Shown here piece by piece: positions 1 through 9,258 of a stretch of 64,000 nt of DNA. Below the pieces are notes generated by a model. The model made no database searches, was not told the origin of the DNA, and worked only from the letters and a program-made list of their open reading frames with translations. Positions within the stretch are counted from its first letter, which is position 1. The number at the start of each line of letters is the position of its first letter. The position numbers and the translations under genes are program-made. The stretch covers positions 1-64,000 of the forward strand of contig NZ_JALXPE010000009.1 of the NCBI RefSeq assembly GCF_025143365.1. The letters run 5' to 3'. The DNA is from Microbacterium sp. p3-SID336. GTDB lineage: Bacteria; Actinomycetota; Actinomycetes; Actinomycetales; Microbacteriaceae.

Positions 1-5
1 AGCCG

Positions 6-2261
6 TCAGGCGCGAGAAGCGCCGTCCGCTCCGTCGTCGAGCAGCTTCCGTGCGGCCGCGGCCTCCGCGGCGGGAGTGTTCGCTCCCACCGCGGCCCCGG
101 CGATGACGTCCTCCGCCTGCTCCTGCGCGCTCTCGTCGTCGGCCTCGCCCGTGACCACGACCGGCGTGGAGCCGGTGAGGGCCTCTTCCGCGTCGAGGTC
201 GGTCGCCGCCTGCTCGAACTGCGACTGGTACAGCCGCCAGTAGGCGCCCTGCGCGGCGATGAGCTCGTCGTGCGTGCCCTTCTCCACGATGTCGCCGTGC
301 TCCATCACGAGGATGAGGTCGGCGTCGCGGATGGTCGACAGCCGGTGGGCGATCACGAACGACGTGCGCCCCTGTCGAAGTGCGGCCATCGCGTGCTGCA
401 GCAGCAGCTCGGTGCGGGTATCCACGGCCGAGGTCGCCTCGTCCAGGATCAGGATCGACGGCTGCGCGACGAACGCCCGGGCGATCGTGATCAGCTGCCG
501 CTCACCGGCCGAGACGTTGGACGCGTCCTCGTCGAGCACCGTGTCGTAGCCCTCGGGGAGCGCATGCACGAAGCGGTCCACGTACGTGGCCCTGGCTGCG
601 GCGAGCACTTCCTCGTCGGTCGCCGTCGAGCGGCCGTAGCGGATGTTCTCGCGGATGCTCCCGGCGAAGAGCCACGGATCCTGCAGCACCATGCCGGTGC
701 GCGAACGGAGGTCGTCGCGGGTGATCTGCGAGATGTCCTGGCCGTCGAGCGTGATGCGCCCGCCGCTGAGCTCGTAGAACCGCATGATCAGGTTGACCAG
801 CGTGGTCTTGCCCGCACCGGTCGGCCCGACGATCGCGACCGTCTGCCCCGGCTCCACCCGGAACGACAGGTCGGTGATGAGCGGCCGCTCGGGTGTGTAC
901 GAGAAGGAGACGTTCTCGAACTCGATGACGCCCTTGCCGTCCGTGAGCGCCGGGGCGTCCGCGTCGTCCGGCTCCTGCTCGTCGGCGTCGAGCAGGTCGA
1001 ACACCCGCTCGGCCGATGCGGTGCCCGACTGCACGACCGCGGCCATGCCACCCAGCTCGGACAGCGGCTGTGTGAACTGCTGCGAGTACTGGATGAAGGC
1101 CTGCACGTCGCCGAGCCGCAGCTGGCCGTTCGCCACCATGAGCCCGCCGAGCACCGCGATGCCGACGTAGGTGAGGCTGCCGACGAAGGTCATGGCCGGC
1201 ATGATGATGCCCGACAGGAACTGCGCCCTGAAGCTCGCCTGGAACAGCTCCTCGTTCTCGGCCTTGAACTTGTCGAGGGCGTCCTGCTCACGGCCGAACA
1301 CCTTCACGAGCGCGTGACCGGAGAAGGCCTCCTCGACGCGGGCGTTGAGTCGCCCGACCTTGCGCCACTGCGAGCCGAACGCCTTCTGCGAGCGCGGGCC
1401 GATGACGCCGAAGATCACGCCCATGAGCGGCAGGGCGACGAGGGCGACGAGAGCCAGCTGCCACGAGATGGAGAACATCATCACGAGCACGCCCACCACG
1501 GTCAGCACGGCCGTCAGCGCGCCCGAGAGCGACTGCTGCATGGTCTGTGTGATGTTGTCGATGTCGTTCGTGACGCGCGAGATCAGCTCACCGCGCTGCA
1601 CCTTGTCGAAGTAGGACAGCGGGAGACGGTTGATCTTCGCCTCGACGGCCTCGCGCAGACGCCACATCGTGCGGACCATGATCACGTTGATCACGTATCC
1701 CTGCAGCCAGCTGAGGAAGGCGGCCAGCACGTAGATCCCGAGCACGGCGGCGATCACCCAGCGCAGCGCATCGAAGTCGATGCCGTCGCCGACGGCGAAG
1801 TCGCCCAGCGCCGAGACCTGGTTGGCGAAATCGGTCTGCCCGGCGCCGCGGAGAGCGTCGACGACCACGTCCTGCGGGGTCCCGGCGGGGAAGCCGGGGA
1901 AGTCGCCGTTCGGCTGCCCGAGCTGGAGGGAGATGAAGCCGCGGTAGACGATGTTCGTCGCCTCGGCCAGCACCTTCGGCGCCGCCACGGTCAGCACGAC
2001 GCCGATCGCCCCGAGGATCGACACGAACACGAACCAGACGGCCGACGGCTTGAGCAGCCCGATCATCCGGGCGAAGCTCGGGCCGAAGTTGTCGGCCTTG
2101 CCCGGAGCGACGCTGTCCCAGCCGCCGCCGTTCTGGCGCGCTTGCTCGGCGAGGTCCGCCTCGTACTGCTCCTCCGGGGTGAGCTCGCGCTCGACGGTCT
2201 CGGCTGCGGCGGAACCGCGCGTGCGCTTCGATGCGGCCTTGGTGTTCTTCTGCGCGCTCAT
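6..2261 (-). CDS. ABC exporter half-transporter, catalytic-site subunit (751 aa)
   Basis: Fused membrane and ATPase domains of a type IV (multidrug or lipid) ABC exporter. A hydrophilic N-terminal extension of about 65 residues precedes six membrane segments (about 70-410) and the nucleotide-binding domain. Walker A is GPTGAGKTT (479-487), Walker B ILILDE keeps the catalytic Glu608, and the switch is His639. The signature motif is unusual, VSAGERQ (583-589) instead of SGGQ. An acidic, Ala-rich tail of about 85 residues follows. Its start overlaps the end of the next-upstream half-transporter by 4 nt (ATGA), so the two are translationally coupled and form a heterodimer. The substrate cannot be read from the sequence. 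Confidence 0.93.
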   Translation of the reverse strand: MSAQKNTKAASKRTRGSAAAETVERELTPEEQYEADLAEQARQNGGGWDSVAPGKADNFGPSFARMIGLLKPSAVWFVFVSILGAIGVVLTVAAPKVLAEATNIVYRGFISLQLGQPNGDFPGFPAGTPQDVVVDALRGAGQTDFANQVSALGDFAVGDGIDFDALRWVIAAVLGIYVLAAFLSWLQGYVINVIMVRTMWRLREAVEAKINRLPLSYFDKVQRGELISRVTNDIDNITQTMQQSLSGALTAVLTVVGVLVMMFSISWQLALVALVALPLMGVIFGVIGPRSQKAFGSQWRKVGRLNARVEEAFSGHALVKVFGREQDALDKFKAENEELFQASFRAQFLSGIIMPAMTFVGSLTYVGIAVLGGLMVANGQLRLGDVQAFIQYSQQFTQPLSELGGMAAVVQSGTASAERVFDLLDADEQEPDDADAPALTDGKGVIEFENVSFSYTPERPLITDLSFRVEPGQTVAIVGPTGAGKTTLVNLIMRFYELSGGRITLDGQDISQITRDDLRSRTGMVLQDPWLFAGSIRENIRYGRSTATDEEVLAAARATYVDRFVHALPEGYDTVLDEDASNVSAGERQLITIARAFVAQPSILILDEATSAVDTRTELLLQHAMAALRQGRTSFVIAHRLSTIRDADLILVMEHGDIVEKGTHDELIAAQGAYWRLYQSQFEQAATDLDAEEALTGSTPVVVTGEADDESAQEQAEDVIAGAAVGANTPAAEAAAARKLLDDGADGASRA

Positions 2262-3985
2262 GCGTCCACCCCCAGCTGCGACTCGACGATCTCGCGGTAT
2301 GTGTCGCTGGTCTGCAGCAGCTCCTCATGCGTGCCGACGCCGACCATGGTCCCGCCCTCGAGCACGACGATGCGATCGGCGTCGGTGATGGTGGAGACCC
2401 GCTGCGCCACCACGATCTTGGTGACGTGGGGCAGCTCTCGCCACAGCGCCTGCCGGAGCCTCGCGTCGGTGGTCAGGTCGAGCGCCGAGAACGAGTCGTC
2501 GAACACCAGCACCTGCGGCTGATGCACGATCGCGCGCGCGATCGCCAGACGCTGCCGCTGGCCGCCGGAGACGTTCGTGCCGCCCTGGGCGATGCGAGAG
2601 TCGAGCCCGTCGGGCATCTCCTCGACGAAGTCCCGCCCCTGAGCGATCTCCAGCGCGTGCCAGAGTTCCTCGTCCGTGGCGTCCTCGCGGCCGTAGCGCA
2701 GGTTCGAGGCGACGGTGCCGGTGAACAGGAACGGTCGCTGCGGCACGAGGCCGATGCTGTCCCACAGGGCTTCGACGTCGGCGTCGCGCACATCGGTGCC
2801 GCCCACGTGGACGGACCCGCCCGACACGTCGAACAGACGCGGGATGAGCGAGACGAGAGTGGTCTTGCCGGATCCGGTCGATCCGACGATCGCCACCGTC
2901 TCCCCCGGCTGCGCGGCGAAGCTGATGCCGGTGAGCACCGGCGCGTCCGCTCCGGGATACGTGAACTCGACGTCGTCGAACGCGACCGCACCGGGCATGG
3001 GGAAGGCCGTGACGCCGTCGGCGGGCCGCACCATGCTCGACTCGGTGTTCAGCACCTCGCCGATCCGCTCGGCGGAGACCGCGGCGCGCGGGATCATCAT
3101 CGCCATGAAGCTCGCCATGATGACGCCGCCCATGATCTGGCCGATGTACTGCATGAAGGCGAACAGGGTGCCCACCTGCACGGTGCCGTTGTTGACCTCG
3201 ATGCCGCCGAACCAGATGACGGCGACGACGGTGACGTTGAGGATGAGCATGAACAGCGGGAACAGGAGCACGAACAGCGAGCCGACCTTGCGCCCGACGA
3301 CCATGATGTCGGTGTTGGCCTCGCGGAACCGCTCCTCTTCGATGCGCTCGCGCACGAAGGCCCGCACCACGCGCACGCCGGTGAGCTGCTCGCGCATGAC
3401 CCGGTTCACGTTGTCGAGCTTGCCCTGGTAGCTGCGGAACAGCGGCACCATGCGGCCGATCACGAGGGCGGCGAGCAGCAGGAGCACGGGGACGGAGACG
3501 GCGATCAGCCAGCTGAGCCCCGCGTTGGTCTGCACGGCGAAGATGATGCCGCCGATCGCGAGCAGCGGGGCGGTGACCAGCATGGTCGCGCCCATCATCG
3601 CCAGCATCTGCACCTGCTGCACGTCGTTGGTGTTGCGGGTGATCAGGGATCCGGCGCCGAACTGCGAGACCTCGCGCTCGGAGAAGCCGCTGACCTTGCC
3701 GAAGACGTCGGCGCGGATGTCCCGCCCCGCGCCCATCGCGGCGCGGGCGGCGAAGAAGGTGGCGATGACCGACGCCACGATCTGACCCAGCGACACGGCG
3801 AGCATGAACAGGCCGGTGCGCCAGATGTAGGCGGTGTCTCCCTGCGCGACGCCCTTGTCGATGATGTCGGCGTTCAGGCGCGGGAGGTAGAGGGTGGCTG
3901 CCGCACTGGCGAACTGGAACACCAGCACGGCCAGGAGGAGCCACTTATATCGGGAGAGATAGCGGAGGAGGATTTTTCCCAGCAC
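2258..3985 (-). CDS. ABC exporter half-transporter, degenerate-site subunit (575 aa)
   Basis: Partner of the downstream half-transporter. Six membrane segments (about 15-305) precede an ATPase domain with Walker A GSTGSGKTT (368-376) and a canonical signature VSGGQRQ (472-478). Walker B ends FDD, so Asp497 replaces the catalytic Glu, and the switch histidine is Gln528. This is the pattern of asymmetric exporters such as TM287/288, BmrCD and LmrCD: one consensus ATP site built from this signature plus the partner's Walker motifs, and one degenerate site. I chose GTG at 3985 because homology begins there and the family is about 580 residues long. An in-frame ATG at 4069 adds 28 unlikely residues. 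A weak GAGAAAG lies 7 nt upstream. Confidence 0.9.
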   Translation of the reverse strand: MLGKILLRYLSRYKWLLLAVLVFQFASAAATLYLPRLNADIIDKGVAQGDTAYIWRTGLFMLAVSLGQIVASVIATFFAARAAMGAGRDIRADVFGKVSGFSEREVSQFGAGSLITRNTNDVQQVQMLAMMGATMLVTAPLLAIGGIIFAVQTNAGLSWLIAVSVPVLLLLAALVIGRMVPLFRSYQGKLDNVNRVMREQLTGVRVVRAFVRERIEEERFREANTDIMVVGRKVGSLFVLLFPLFMLILNVTVVAVIWFGGIEVNNGTVQVGTLFAFMQYIGQIMGGVIMASFMAMMIPRAAVSAERIGEVLNTESSMVRPADGVTAFPMPGAVAFDDVEFTYPGADAPVLTGISFAAQPGETVAIVGSTGSGKTTLVSLIPRLFDVSGGSVHVGGTDVRDADVEALWDSIGLVPQRPFLFTGTVASNLRYGREDATDEELWHALEIAQGRDFVEEMPDGLDSRIAQGGTNVSGGQRQRLAIARAIVHQPQVLVFDDSFSALDLTTDARLRQALWRELPHVTKIVVAQRVSTITDADRIVVLEGGTMVGVGTHEELLQTSDTYREIVESQLGVDA

Positions 3986-4082
3986 AGGCGGACTTTCTCG
4001 GAGGAGGAGGGGGTGGGTCCACCGGCAGACGGATGCCGACCGACGACGGGCCACAAGACAGAGTGCCACGAAGCGGGGACAT
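3945..4082 (-). CDS. Possible leader ORF (45 aa) with polyproline run, upstream of the ABC exporter
   Basis: An ATG at 4082 has a good ribosome site (AGGGGG, 6 nt upstream) and opens a 45-codon frame that overlaps the first 41 nt of the exporter gene in another frame. The peptide has six consecutive prolines near residue 23, then Arg-Lys and a later PPP. The run falls just upstream of the exporter's GTG start. Polyproline stalls ribosomes, and the related B. subtilis exporter BmrCD is controlled by a translated leader (bmrB), so an attenuation role is conceivable. It could equally be a chance frame in GC-rich DNA. Confidence 0.3.
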   Translation of the reverse strand: MSPLRGTLSCGPSSVGIRLPVDPPPPPPRKSACAGKNPPPLSLPI

Positions 4083-4105
4083 TCGGATCCCCCTCGGGGA
4101 GGACC

Positions 4106-4120
4106 TTCGCTGACAGCGAA
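4106..4120. promoter_or_regulatory. 15-bp palindrome upstream of the ABC exporter operon
   Basis: TTCGCTG-A-CAGCGAA is a perfect 7-bp inverted repeat with a one-base centre. It lies about 120 bp upstream of the exporter start and 24 bp before the possible leader ORF. Position and symmetry fit a repressor operator, but no regulator gene is adjacent and no convincing -10 box was identified. Confidence 0.35.
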
Positions 4121-4218
4121 CCTCTTGCGGCGGCATCAGCCGTTTTCTGCACCGCGGCGAACAACACGGACCGGGTGCCGCGGGCCGATGTCGCGCCCGC
4201 TCCCTCGGCCGCGACCGC

Positions 4219-5280
4219 TCAGAACAGCGCGGGCTGGGGCACGTACGCGCGCGCCGCGGCCCCCGCGTCGGGCTCGAGCTCCGCGAGCGTCGCCGGCTGC
4301 CACTTCGGGTTCCTGTCCTTGTCGACGAGCTGCGCCCTGATGCCCTCCACCAGATCCGGGTGCTCGTTCACGAACCACATCACCCGTCGGTACTCGCCTT
4401 CCAGCGCGGCCCGCAGCCCCGGCAGCGCCCTCGCCTCGCGCACCGCGTCCAGCGTGACGGCGAGTCCGGTGGGCGCGAGCCCCTCCAGGAGCTCCGCGGT
4501 CGCAGCGGCCTCCTCCGTGCCCGCGGCGTGCAGCCGCGCCAGGATCTCGTGCACCGTGTCGGCGGAGAACACCTCGTCGATCCACTCACGCGCCGCCGGC
4601 AGCTGCGACGGCTCCGGTGTCTCGTCGAACAGCAGCACGATCTCGCTCGGACTCGTGGGGTCGGCGCGGAACGCCAGCGCCTCGCGCAGCGCGTCGAGCC
4701 GATCGGACGGCACGAAGTGGTCGGCGAACCCGAGATACACCGCATCGGCACCGCTCATGGTGGCGCCGGTGAGGCCGAAGTACTCGCCGAGCCTCCCCGG
4801 TGCGCGTCCCAGCAGCCAGGTGCCGCCGACGTCGGGCGTGAATCCGATCCGCGTCTCCGGCATCGCGAGCCGCGAGCGCTCGGTGACCACGCGGATCGCC
4901 GCGTGCCCCGCGAGCCCGATGCCACCTCCCATGGTGATGCCGTCGGCGAGGGCGACCACGGGCTTGGGGTACTCGGCGATCATCGCGTTCATCGCGTACT
5001 CGGCCCGGAAGAACTCGGCGGAGCGCTCGGGGTGGCCGGAGACGATCTGCGCGTGCAGTCGACGCACGTCGCCGCCCGCGCACATCCCGCGCTCGCCGGC
5101 GCCGTCGATCAGCACGATCTGCACGTCGGAATCGTCGCGCCAGGCGACCAGCGCCCGCGTGATCTCGGCGATCATGTCCTCGTCCAGCGCGTTGATCGCC
5201 TCGGGACGGTTGAGCGTGAGCCGACCAAGCGCTCCTTCCGTGCGAACGAGGACACGGGAGGCGGCGGCGGTATCGGTCAC
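4219..5280 (-). CDS. 3-hydroxyisobutyryl-CoA hydrolase-like enoyl-CoA hydratase/isomerase family protein (353 aa)
   Basis: Crotonase-fold enzyme. The oxyanion-hole segment reads MCAGGDVRRL. The segment PETRIGFTPDVGGTWLLGR and the C-terminal HPDLVEG/DKDRNPKW block are typical of the HIBCH branch, which releases 3-hydroxyisobutyrate from its CoA ester in valine breakdown, and are not typical of enoyl-CoA hydratases. The length (about 350) also fits HIBCH. No other valine-degradation gene is adjacent. The GTG start at 5280 is supported by a TAGCCT hexamer 7 nt upstream, suggesting a leaderless message. The exact acyl-CoA substrate is inferred from the family only. Confidence 0.82.
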   Translation of the reverse strand: MTDTAAASRVLVRTEGALGRLTLNRPEAINALDEDMIAEITRALVAWRDDSDVQIVLIDGAGERGMCAGGDVRRLHAQIVSGHPERSAEFFRAEYAMNAMIAEYPKPVVALADGITMGGGIGLAGHAAIRVVTERSRLAMPETRIGFTPDVGGTWLLGRAPGRLGEYFGLTGATMSGADAVYLGFADHFVPSDRLDALREALAFRADPTSPSEIVLLFDETPEPSQLPAAREWIDEVFSADTVHEILARLHAAGTEEAAATAELLEGLAPTGLAVTLDAVREARALPGLRAALEGEYRRVMWFVNEHPDLVEGIRAQLVDKDRNPKWQPATLAELEPDAGAAARAYVPQPALF

Positions 5281-5391
5281 GCGTGCCAGGCTACCTCGTC
5301 ACCAGGGGTGGTATTCCGCACGAAATGCGGGATCCGGGGCCGATTTCCGGCAGGATAGGGGGAACTGCCCACCCGCAACGAGAGGTCCCGG

Positions 5392-8300
5392 ATGCCCGAA
5401 GGACAGGTGCTCGAGTTCACGAACGTGACGAAGCGCTTCAACGAGCTGACCGCCGTCTCGGACTTCTCCGCCCGCGTCGAGCCCGGCGCTGTCACCGCGT
5501 TCCTCGGCCCGAACGGGGCAGGCAAGACTACGACGCTGCGCATTCTCCTCGGTCAGGTGCGTGCCACGTCCGGCACCGCCACGATCGGCGGGGTCGCGTA
5601 TCCGGAGCTTCGCCAGCCGCTGCGCACGATCGGATCGGTGCTGGAGGAGACCGTCTACCGGCCGCGCCGCACCGCCGCGCGGCAGCTGACCATCGCCGCG
5701 AAGGCCAACGGCATCCGGCTGTCCCGCGTCGACGAGGTGCTGTCCCTCGTGGGGCTCGACGGCGAGGCCGACTCCCGCATCGGCGGCTTCTCGCTCGGCA
5801 TGCGCCAGCGTCTCAGCGTCGCCGGCGCCCTGCTCGGCGATCCCGGAGCGCTGGTCTTCGACGAGCCTGCCAACGGCCTCGACCCGGAGGGCATCCGTTG
5901 GATGCGCCTGCTCATGCGGCGCCTCGCGGACGAGGGCCGCACGGTGCTGGTGTCCTCGCACGTGCTCAGCGAGATCGAGCAGGTGGCCGACCACGTGCTC
6001 GTGCTCTCCAAGGGGCGGCTCGTCCTGTCCAGCGGCATCGAGACCCTCGCGGACCCCGCCGGCGGCGCAGTGGTCGTCGACGCCGTGGACCGCGAGGCCC
6101 TCACGACGGCTCTGACGACCGCGGGCTTCGACGTCGAGGTGCTGCGCGGCGGTCTGACCGTGCGCGGCGGCGACGCGACCACGGTGGGTGCGGTCGCGGC
6201 CGAGGCCGGGATCGCCCTGAGCACGCTGGTGCAGCGGGGCCCAACGCTGGAGGACGTCTTCATCGACCTGATGCGCGGCGGCCGCTTCGGCTCCGCACCC
6301 TCCGCGACGGCATCGCTGGATGCGCCGACGGCGGAGGGCACCGCCGGCGGAGCCGCCGATGCCGGTGTCGCCGCCGCAGCACTCGCCGCCGGAGGCGCGG
6401 CCGCTCTGGCCGACGACCTCAGCGCCGAGCGCCTGCCCGACGGAGCAGAGACGGCAGCGCACGACGAGGCCGATGGCAACTCTGAGCAGTCGGGTCCCGA
6501 CGTGCCGGATGCCGACGTGACGAGTGCCGATGTCGCGGATGCCGACGCGACGGGCACCGACGCAGCGGGCACCGACGCGACCGATGTCGACGTGGCTGCC
6601 GTGGATGGCGGCGCAGCCGCAGGGGCGGCAGCAGCTGAGGCCGAGGGCGCCGGGTTCGCCGCCGGCGCCGGGTTCGTCGGAGGCGTCGCGCCGACCCGCC
6701 GGGCGGCTGCGGCCTACCGCGCCGAGCACGCCACGGACGCGTCGGCCGACCAGGAGTCACCCGCGCGCAGCGCCGACCACGGAGCCTTCGGTGACACCGA
6801 CTCCGCTCACGGGGCGGTCTCCGCCGAGGACGATTCCCCCGCAGGCGGGGCCGCGGTCGACGCGGACTCGCAGGTGACCGCCGACGCCTCCCTCGACCCT
6901 GCCGATGAGGCGCCCGCAGAGGATGCCACCTCGCAGGAGATCGCCGCCTCGCACGAGGCCGACGCGCATGCCACCCTCAACGAGGCCGACGCCTCCGACG
7001 CGGACGATGCCGACGCCCGCACCGCGGACGTGAGCCAGGACTCCGTCGAGAGCGGGATCGACGACGCCGATCACGCGTCCGCGGACGACACCGCGGGCGA
7101 GGTCATCGCCGAGGTGACGATGGCGGACCACACGCCGGGTGTCGTCGCGGTCGAAGAGGCCACGCCTGCCGTGACGCTGGCCGACGCCGCTCCCGGCGAT
7201 ACGGAGCGCGAAGAAGCAGACGAAGACGCGGGCGCCGACGCGACCGCGGGCGACGCACAGCCGGCACGCTCATTCGACGAGATCCTGTTCGGCGCTGCAC
7301 CGTCTCCGACTCCGGTCGATGAACCGAGCCAGGCGGTGGCCGACGTGTTCGCCACCACGCCCGACGATTCCTCGGCTGCCACCGTGGACGCGGATCACTC
7401 CGACGCGAGCGCCTCTGACGCCTTCGGCGACGACGAGGGTGCGCCGGAGGACGACCACGCGGGCGTCGAGTTCTTCGCCGATCTCGACGGCGCGCTCGTC
7501 GAGGACGACACTCCGCAGGACGCAGGCTCCGACGCCGAGATCGATCACACCAGCGGCGACGGCGACTCCCCCGCCGATTCTGCCCGCACCGCCCTCACGG
7601 ACGATGCACCGATCGACAGCGACGCCGCGACGGACACCGGCGACGCACACACGCACGATGCAGCGGGCGACAGCCACGCCGCGACGGACGCCGGAGACGG
7701 ACACACGTACGACGCAGCGGGCGACAGCGACTCCGCGACGGACGCCGGCGACGCACACACGCACGACGCAGCGGGCGACAGCGACTCCGCGACGGACGCC
7801 GGCGACGGACACCTGCAGGGTGCAGCAGGCGCTGAGGACGAGGACCCGGCGGATCCAGACGGCACTCGGAACTCCGACTGGTCGGGCACCGAGACGGCGA
7901 CTCCTTTCGACGCCACGCGATCGCTGTCCGATGACGAGGACGACCCCCGCGCGGCCTCCGTGAGCTCGATGCTCTCGGCCGCAGCGCGGGCCTACTACGA
8001 GGACGAGCCACGGGACTACCCGTTCGCTTCGGCGGATGAGGCCGCCAGGGCGGGTGAGGGAGCCCATTGGAGCGTCGCCTCCACAGGCGTGATCGACACC
8101 GTGCCCCTTTCGGAGCCCGCCAGCGACACCACCGCTGACTCAGGCGAACAGCCCGACAGCGCGCATCACGACGGCGCAGGGCACGACGGCGAGCAGCGCG
8201 AACAGCACGACGGCGGAGAGCACGACGGCGAGCAGGAACAGCGCGACGCGGGTGCGCACCACGACGGCGAACAGCACGGCGCAGGGCACGACGGCGAGCA

Positions 8301-8496
8301 CCACGAACAGCACGACGGCGGAGAGCACGACGGCGCGCAGCACGAACAGCACGACGGCGAGCAGCAGGGCGCGGACGAGCAGCACGACGTCGATGCGGAA
8401 CACGACGGCGAGCAGGAACAGCGCGACGCGGGTGCGCACCACGACGGCGAGCAGCACGGCGCGGGCGAACACCGCGACGGCGAACACCGCGACTGA
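5392..8496 (+). CDS. ABC transporter ATPase with about 730-residue acidic, His-rich C-terminal tail (1034 aa)
   Basis: Residues 1 to about 305 are an ordinary ABC-2/DrrA-NatA-type ATPase: Walker [10 protein letters not shown] (residues 43-51), signature [12 protein letters not shown], Walker [13 protein letters not shown] and switch His in SSHVLSE. The rest has no recognisable domain. It is dominated by Ala, Asp, Glu, Gly and Thr, contains tandem 18-residue units ([15 protein letters not shown] type), and ends with about 110 residues built from HDGE/EQHDGG/HHDGEQ motifs with roughly 22 histidines. Normal ABC-2 ATPases end near 310 residues. No permease gene is adjacent. Start ATG has AGAGG 7 nt upstream. 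Long antisense frames opposite the tail look like shadows of its codon bias. Function of the tail is unknown; metal binding or a disordered tether are possibilities. Confidence 0.85.
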   Translation: MPEGQVLEFTNVTKRFNELTAVSDFSARVEPGAVTAFLGPNGAGKTTTLRILLGQVRATSGTATIGGVAYPELRQPLRTIGSVLEETVYRPRRTAARQLTIAAKANGIRLSRVDEVLSLVGLDGEADSRIGGFSLGMRQRLSVAGALLGDPGALVFDEPANGLDPEGIRWMRLLMRRLADEGRTVLVSSHVLSEIEQVADHVLVLSKGRLVLSSGIETLADPAGGAVVVDAVDREALTTALTTAGFDVEVLRGGLTVRGGDATTVGAVAAEAGIALSTLVQRGPTLEDVFIDLMRGGRFGSAPSATASLDAPTAEGTAGGAADAGVAAAALAAGGAAALADDLSAERLPDGAETAAHDEADGNSEQSGPDVPDADVTSADVADADATGTDAAGTDATDVDVAAVDGGAAAGAAAAEAEGAGFAAGAGFVGGVAPTRRAAAAYRAEHATDASADQESPARSADHGAFGDTDSAHGAVSAEDDSPAGGAAVDADSQVTADASLDPADEAPAEDATSQEIAASHEADAHATLNEADASDADDADARTADVSQDSVESGIDDADHASADDTAGEVIAEVTMADHTPGVVAVEEATPAVTLADAAPGDTEREEADEDAGADATAGDAQPARSFDEILFGAAPSPTPVDEPSQAVADVFATTPDDSSAATVDADHSDASASDAFGDDEGAPEDDHAGVEFFADLDGALVEDDTPQDAGSDAEIDHTSGDGDSPADSARTALTDDAPIDSDAATDTGDAHTHDAAGDSHAATDAGDGHTYDAAGDSDSATDAGDAHTHDAAGDSDSATDAGDGHLQGAAGAEDEDPADPDGTRNSDWSGTETATPFDATRSLSDDEDDPRAASVSSMLSAAARAYYEDEPRDYPFASADEAARAGEGAHWSVASTGVIDTVPLSEPASDTTADSGEQPDSAHHDGAGHDGEQREQHDGGEHDGEQEQRDAGAHHDGEQHGAGHDGEHHEQHDGGEHDGAQHEQHDGEQQGADEQHDVDAEHDGEQEQRDAGAHHDGEQHGAGEHRDGEHRD
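7627..7830 (+). repeat. 54-bp tandem repeat inside the ABC ATPase tail (3.8 units)
   Basis: Units begin at 7627, 7681, 7735 and 7789 (last one partial) and encode 18-residue blocks of the form ATDAGD(A/G)HT(H/Y)DAAGDSxx. Spacing is exactly 54 bp, so copy-number changes keep the frame. Confidence 0.9.
8221..8462 (+). repeat. 62-bp direct repeat pair in the His-rich tail
   Basis: The segment at 8221-8282 recurs at 8401-8462, exactly 180 bp apart, with one mismatch. Both encode the [20 protein letters not shown] block. The near-identity at the third codon position implies a recent duplication, and the intervening DNA is made of shorter HDGE-coding units. Confidence 0.9.
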
Positions 8497-8512
8497 TCCT
8501 TCCGGATACGCG

Positions 8513-8547
8513 GAACGCCCTCCCAGCTTCGGCTGCGGAGGGCGTTC
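8513..8547. terminator. Bidirectional hairpin terminator
   Basis: GAACGCCCTCC (8513-8523) pairs perfectly with GGAGGGCGTTC (8537-8547). The loop contains a further CAGC/GCTG stem closed by a C(TTCG)G tetraloop. It lies 17 bp after the ABC ATPase stop and 16 bp from the end of the converging gene. No T-tract follows, as is usual in actinobacteria. Confidence 0.8.
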
Positions 8548-8562
8548 TCGTGTGCGCGGTTC

Positions 8563-9012
8563 TCAGGCCGGACGGGGGCGGATCACCGGCCGGCGGCTGC
8601 CCTTCGAGACGGGGGTGGGCGCAGTCGCCACGATCTCCTCGACGCTTGCGGGCTCTTCGGACACGTCGAGCCGGAGAGCCTGCGTCAGAGCGAGGCCGTG
8701 GCGCGTGGTCAGGATCAGGCGTCGGTACTCGGGGTCGCCCTCGAGGTCGATCACGACGCTCGGACGCCGACGACGGATGAGCACGAAGTCGAGACTGCCG
8801 GCGGCCTTCCAGCTGCCAGCGGCGAGGATGCCCGGGATGTGCGTCCCCGGGTTGGGCACGCCACGCAGCCAGGTCCAGGCGTCGTCGGTCAACTGCACCT
8901 TGGTGATGGTGTCCCGCGGGATCCGGACGTTCTCGCGGTGGAAGGTGGCGGCCCGTTCGATGGGCGAGAGCACGACTTCGAGTTGCGTCTGGTCCAGCAA
9001 CAGGGTCACCAT
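8563..9012 (-). CDS. Conserved actinobacterial protein of unknown function, possibly PH-like fold (149 aa)
   Basis: A small soluble protein without signal peptide or membrane segment. The alternating beta-strand pattern ([19 protein letters not shown], then [20 protein letters not shown] and [16 protein letters not shown]) resembles bacterial PH-like domain proteins found across Actinobacteria. Function is unknown. The start is the ATG at 9012, where the conserved sequence begins; a longer in-frame extension to 9150 is Arg-rich and looks non-coding. CAGACT lies 7 nt before the ATG in the same position as the leaderless -10 boxes of this window. Confidence 0.7.
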   Translation of the reverse strand: MVTLLLDQTQLEVVLSPIERAATFHRENVRIPRDTITKVQLTDDAWTWLRGVPNPGTHIPGILAAGSWKAAGSLDFVLIRRRRPSVVIDLEGDPEYRRLILTTRHGLALTQALRLDVSEEPASVEEIVATAPTPVSKGSRRPVIRPRPA

Positions 9013-9155
9013 GCCACCCAGTCTGCCAGCGCGGCGCTCCCGGTTGGCTGGAAGTTGCTCACAGGAACGCAACGATCCCTTGTCGCGTTCCACCGACGGG
9101 TCTCGTCGGGCCCGACCCCGCTGTCGCGCGCCAGCGCTTCCCGGCGCCACTCGGA

Positions 9156-9229
9156 AACGACGACGGGCAGCACCCGCACCCGCGCACGACGCGCGGTCGC
9201 AGGGGAACGACGACGGGCAGCATCCGCAC
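9156..9229 (+). repeat. Two 24-bp direct repeats in the 246-bp gap between the PH-like gene and hemL
   Basis: AACGACGACGGGCAGCA followed by C or T and CCGCAC occurs at 9156-9179 and 9206-9229, 50 bp apart, with one difference. No gene is visible in this gap, which lies downstream of hemL. Meaning unknown. Confidence 0.5.
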
Positions 9230-9258
9230 GGCCGCGGAGGGCCGACCGCGAGCGCCGG

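Noticed and set aside
5316..5330. CCGCA-CGAAA-TGCGG inverted repeat before the ABC ATPase gene
   Set aside because: Only a 5-bp stem in GC-rich DNA; expected by chance and not positioned against a recognisable -10 box.
5299..6729. A 476-codon antisense frame, and others at 7270-8067 and 7319-7963, opposite or within the acidic ABC tail
   Set aside because: They mirror the GC-biased GAC/GCC codons of the plus-strand gene, have Arg/Val/Gly-biased compositions without domains or ribosome sites, and are explained as shadow frames.
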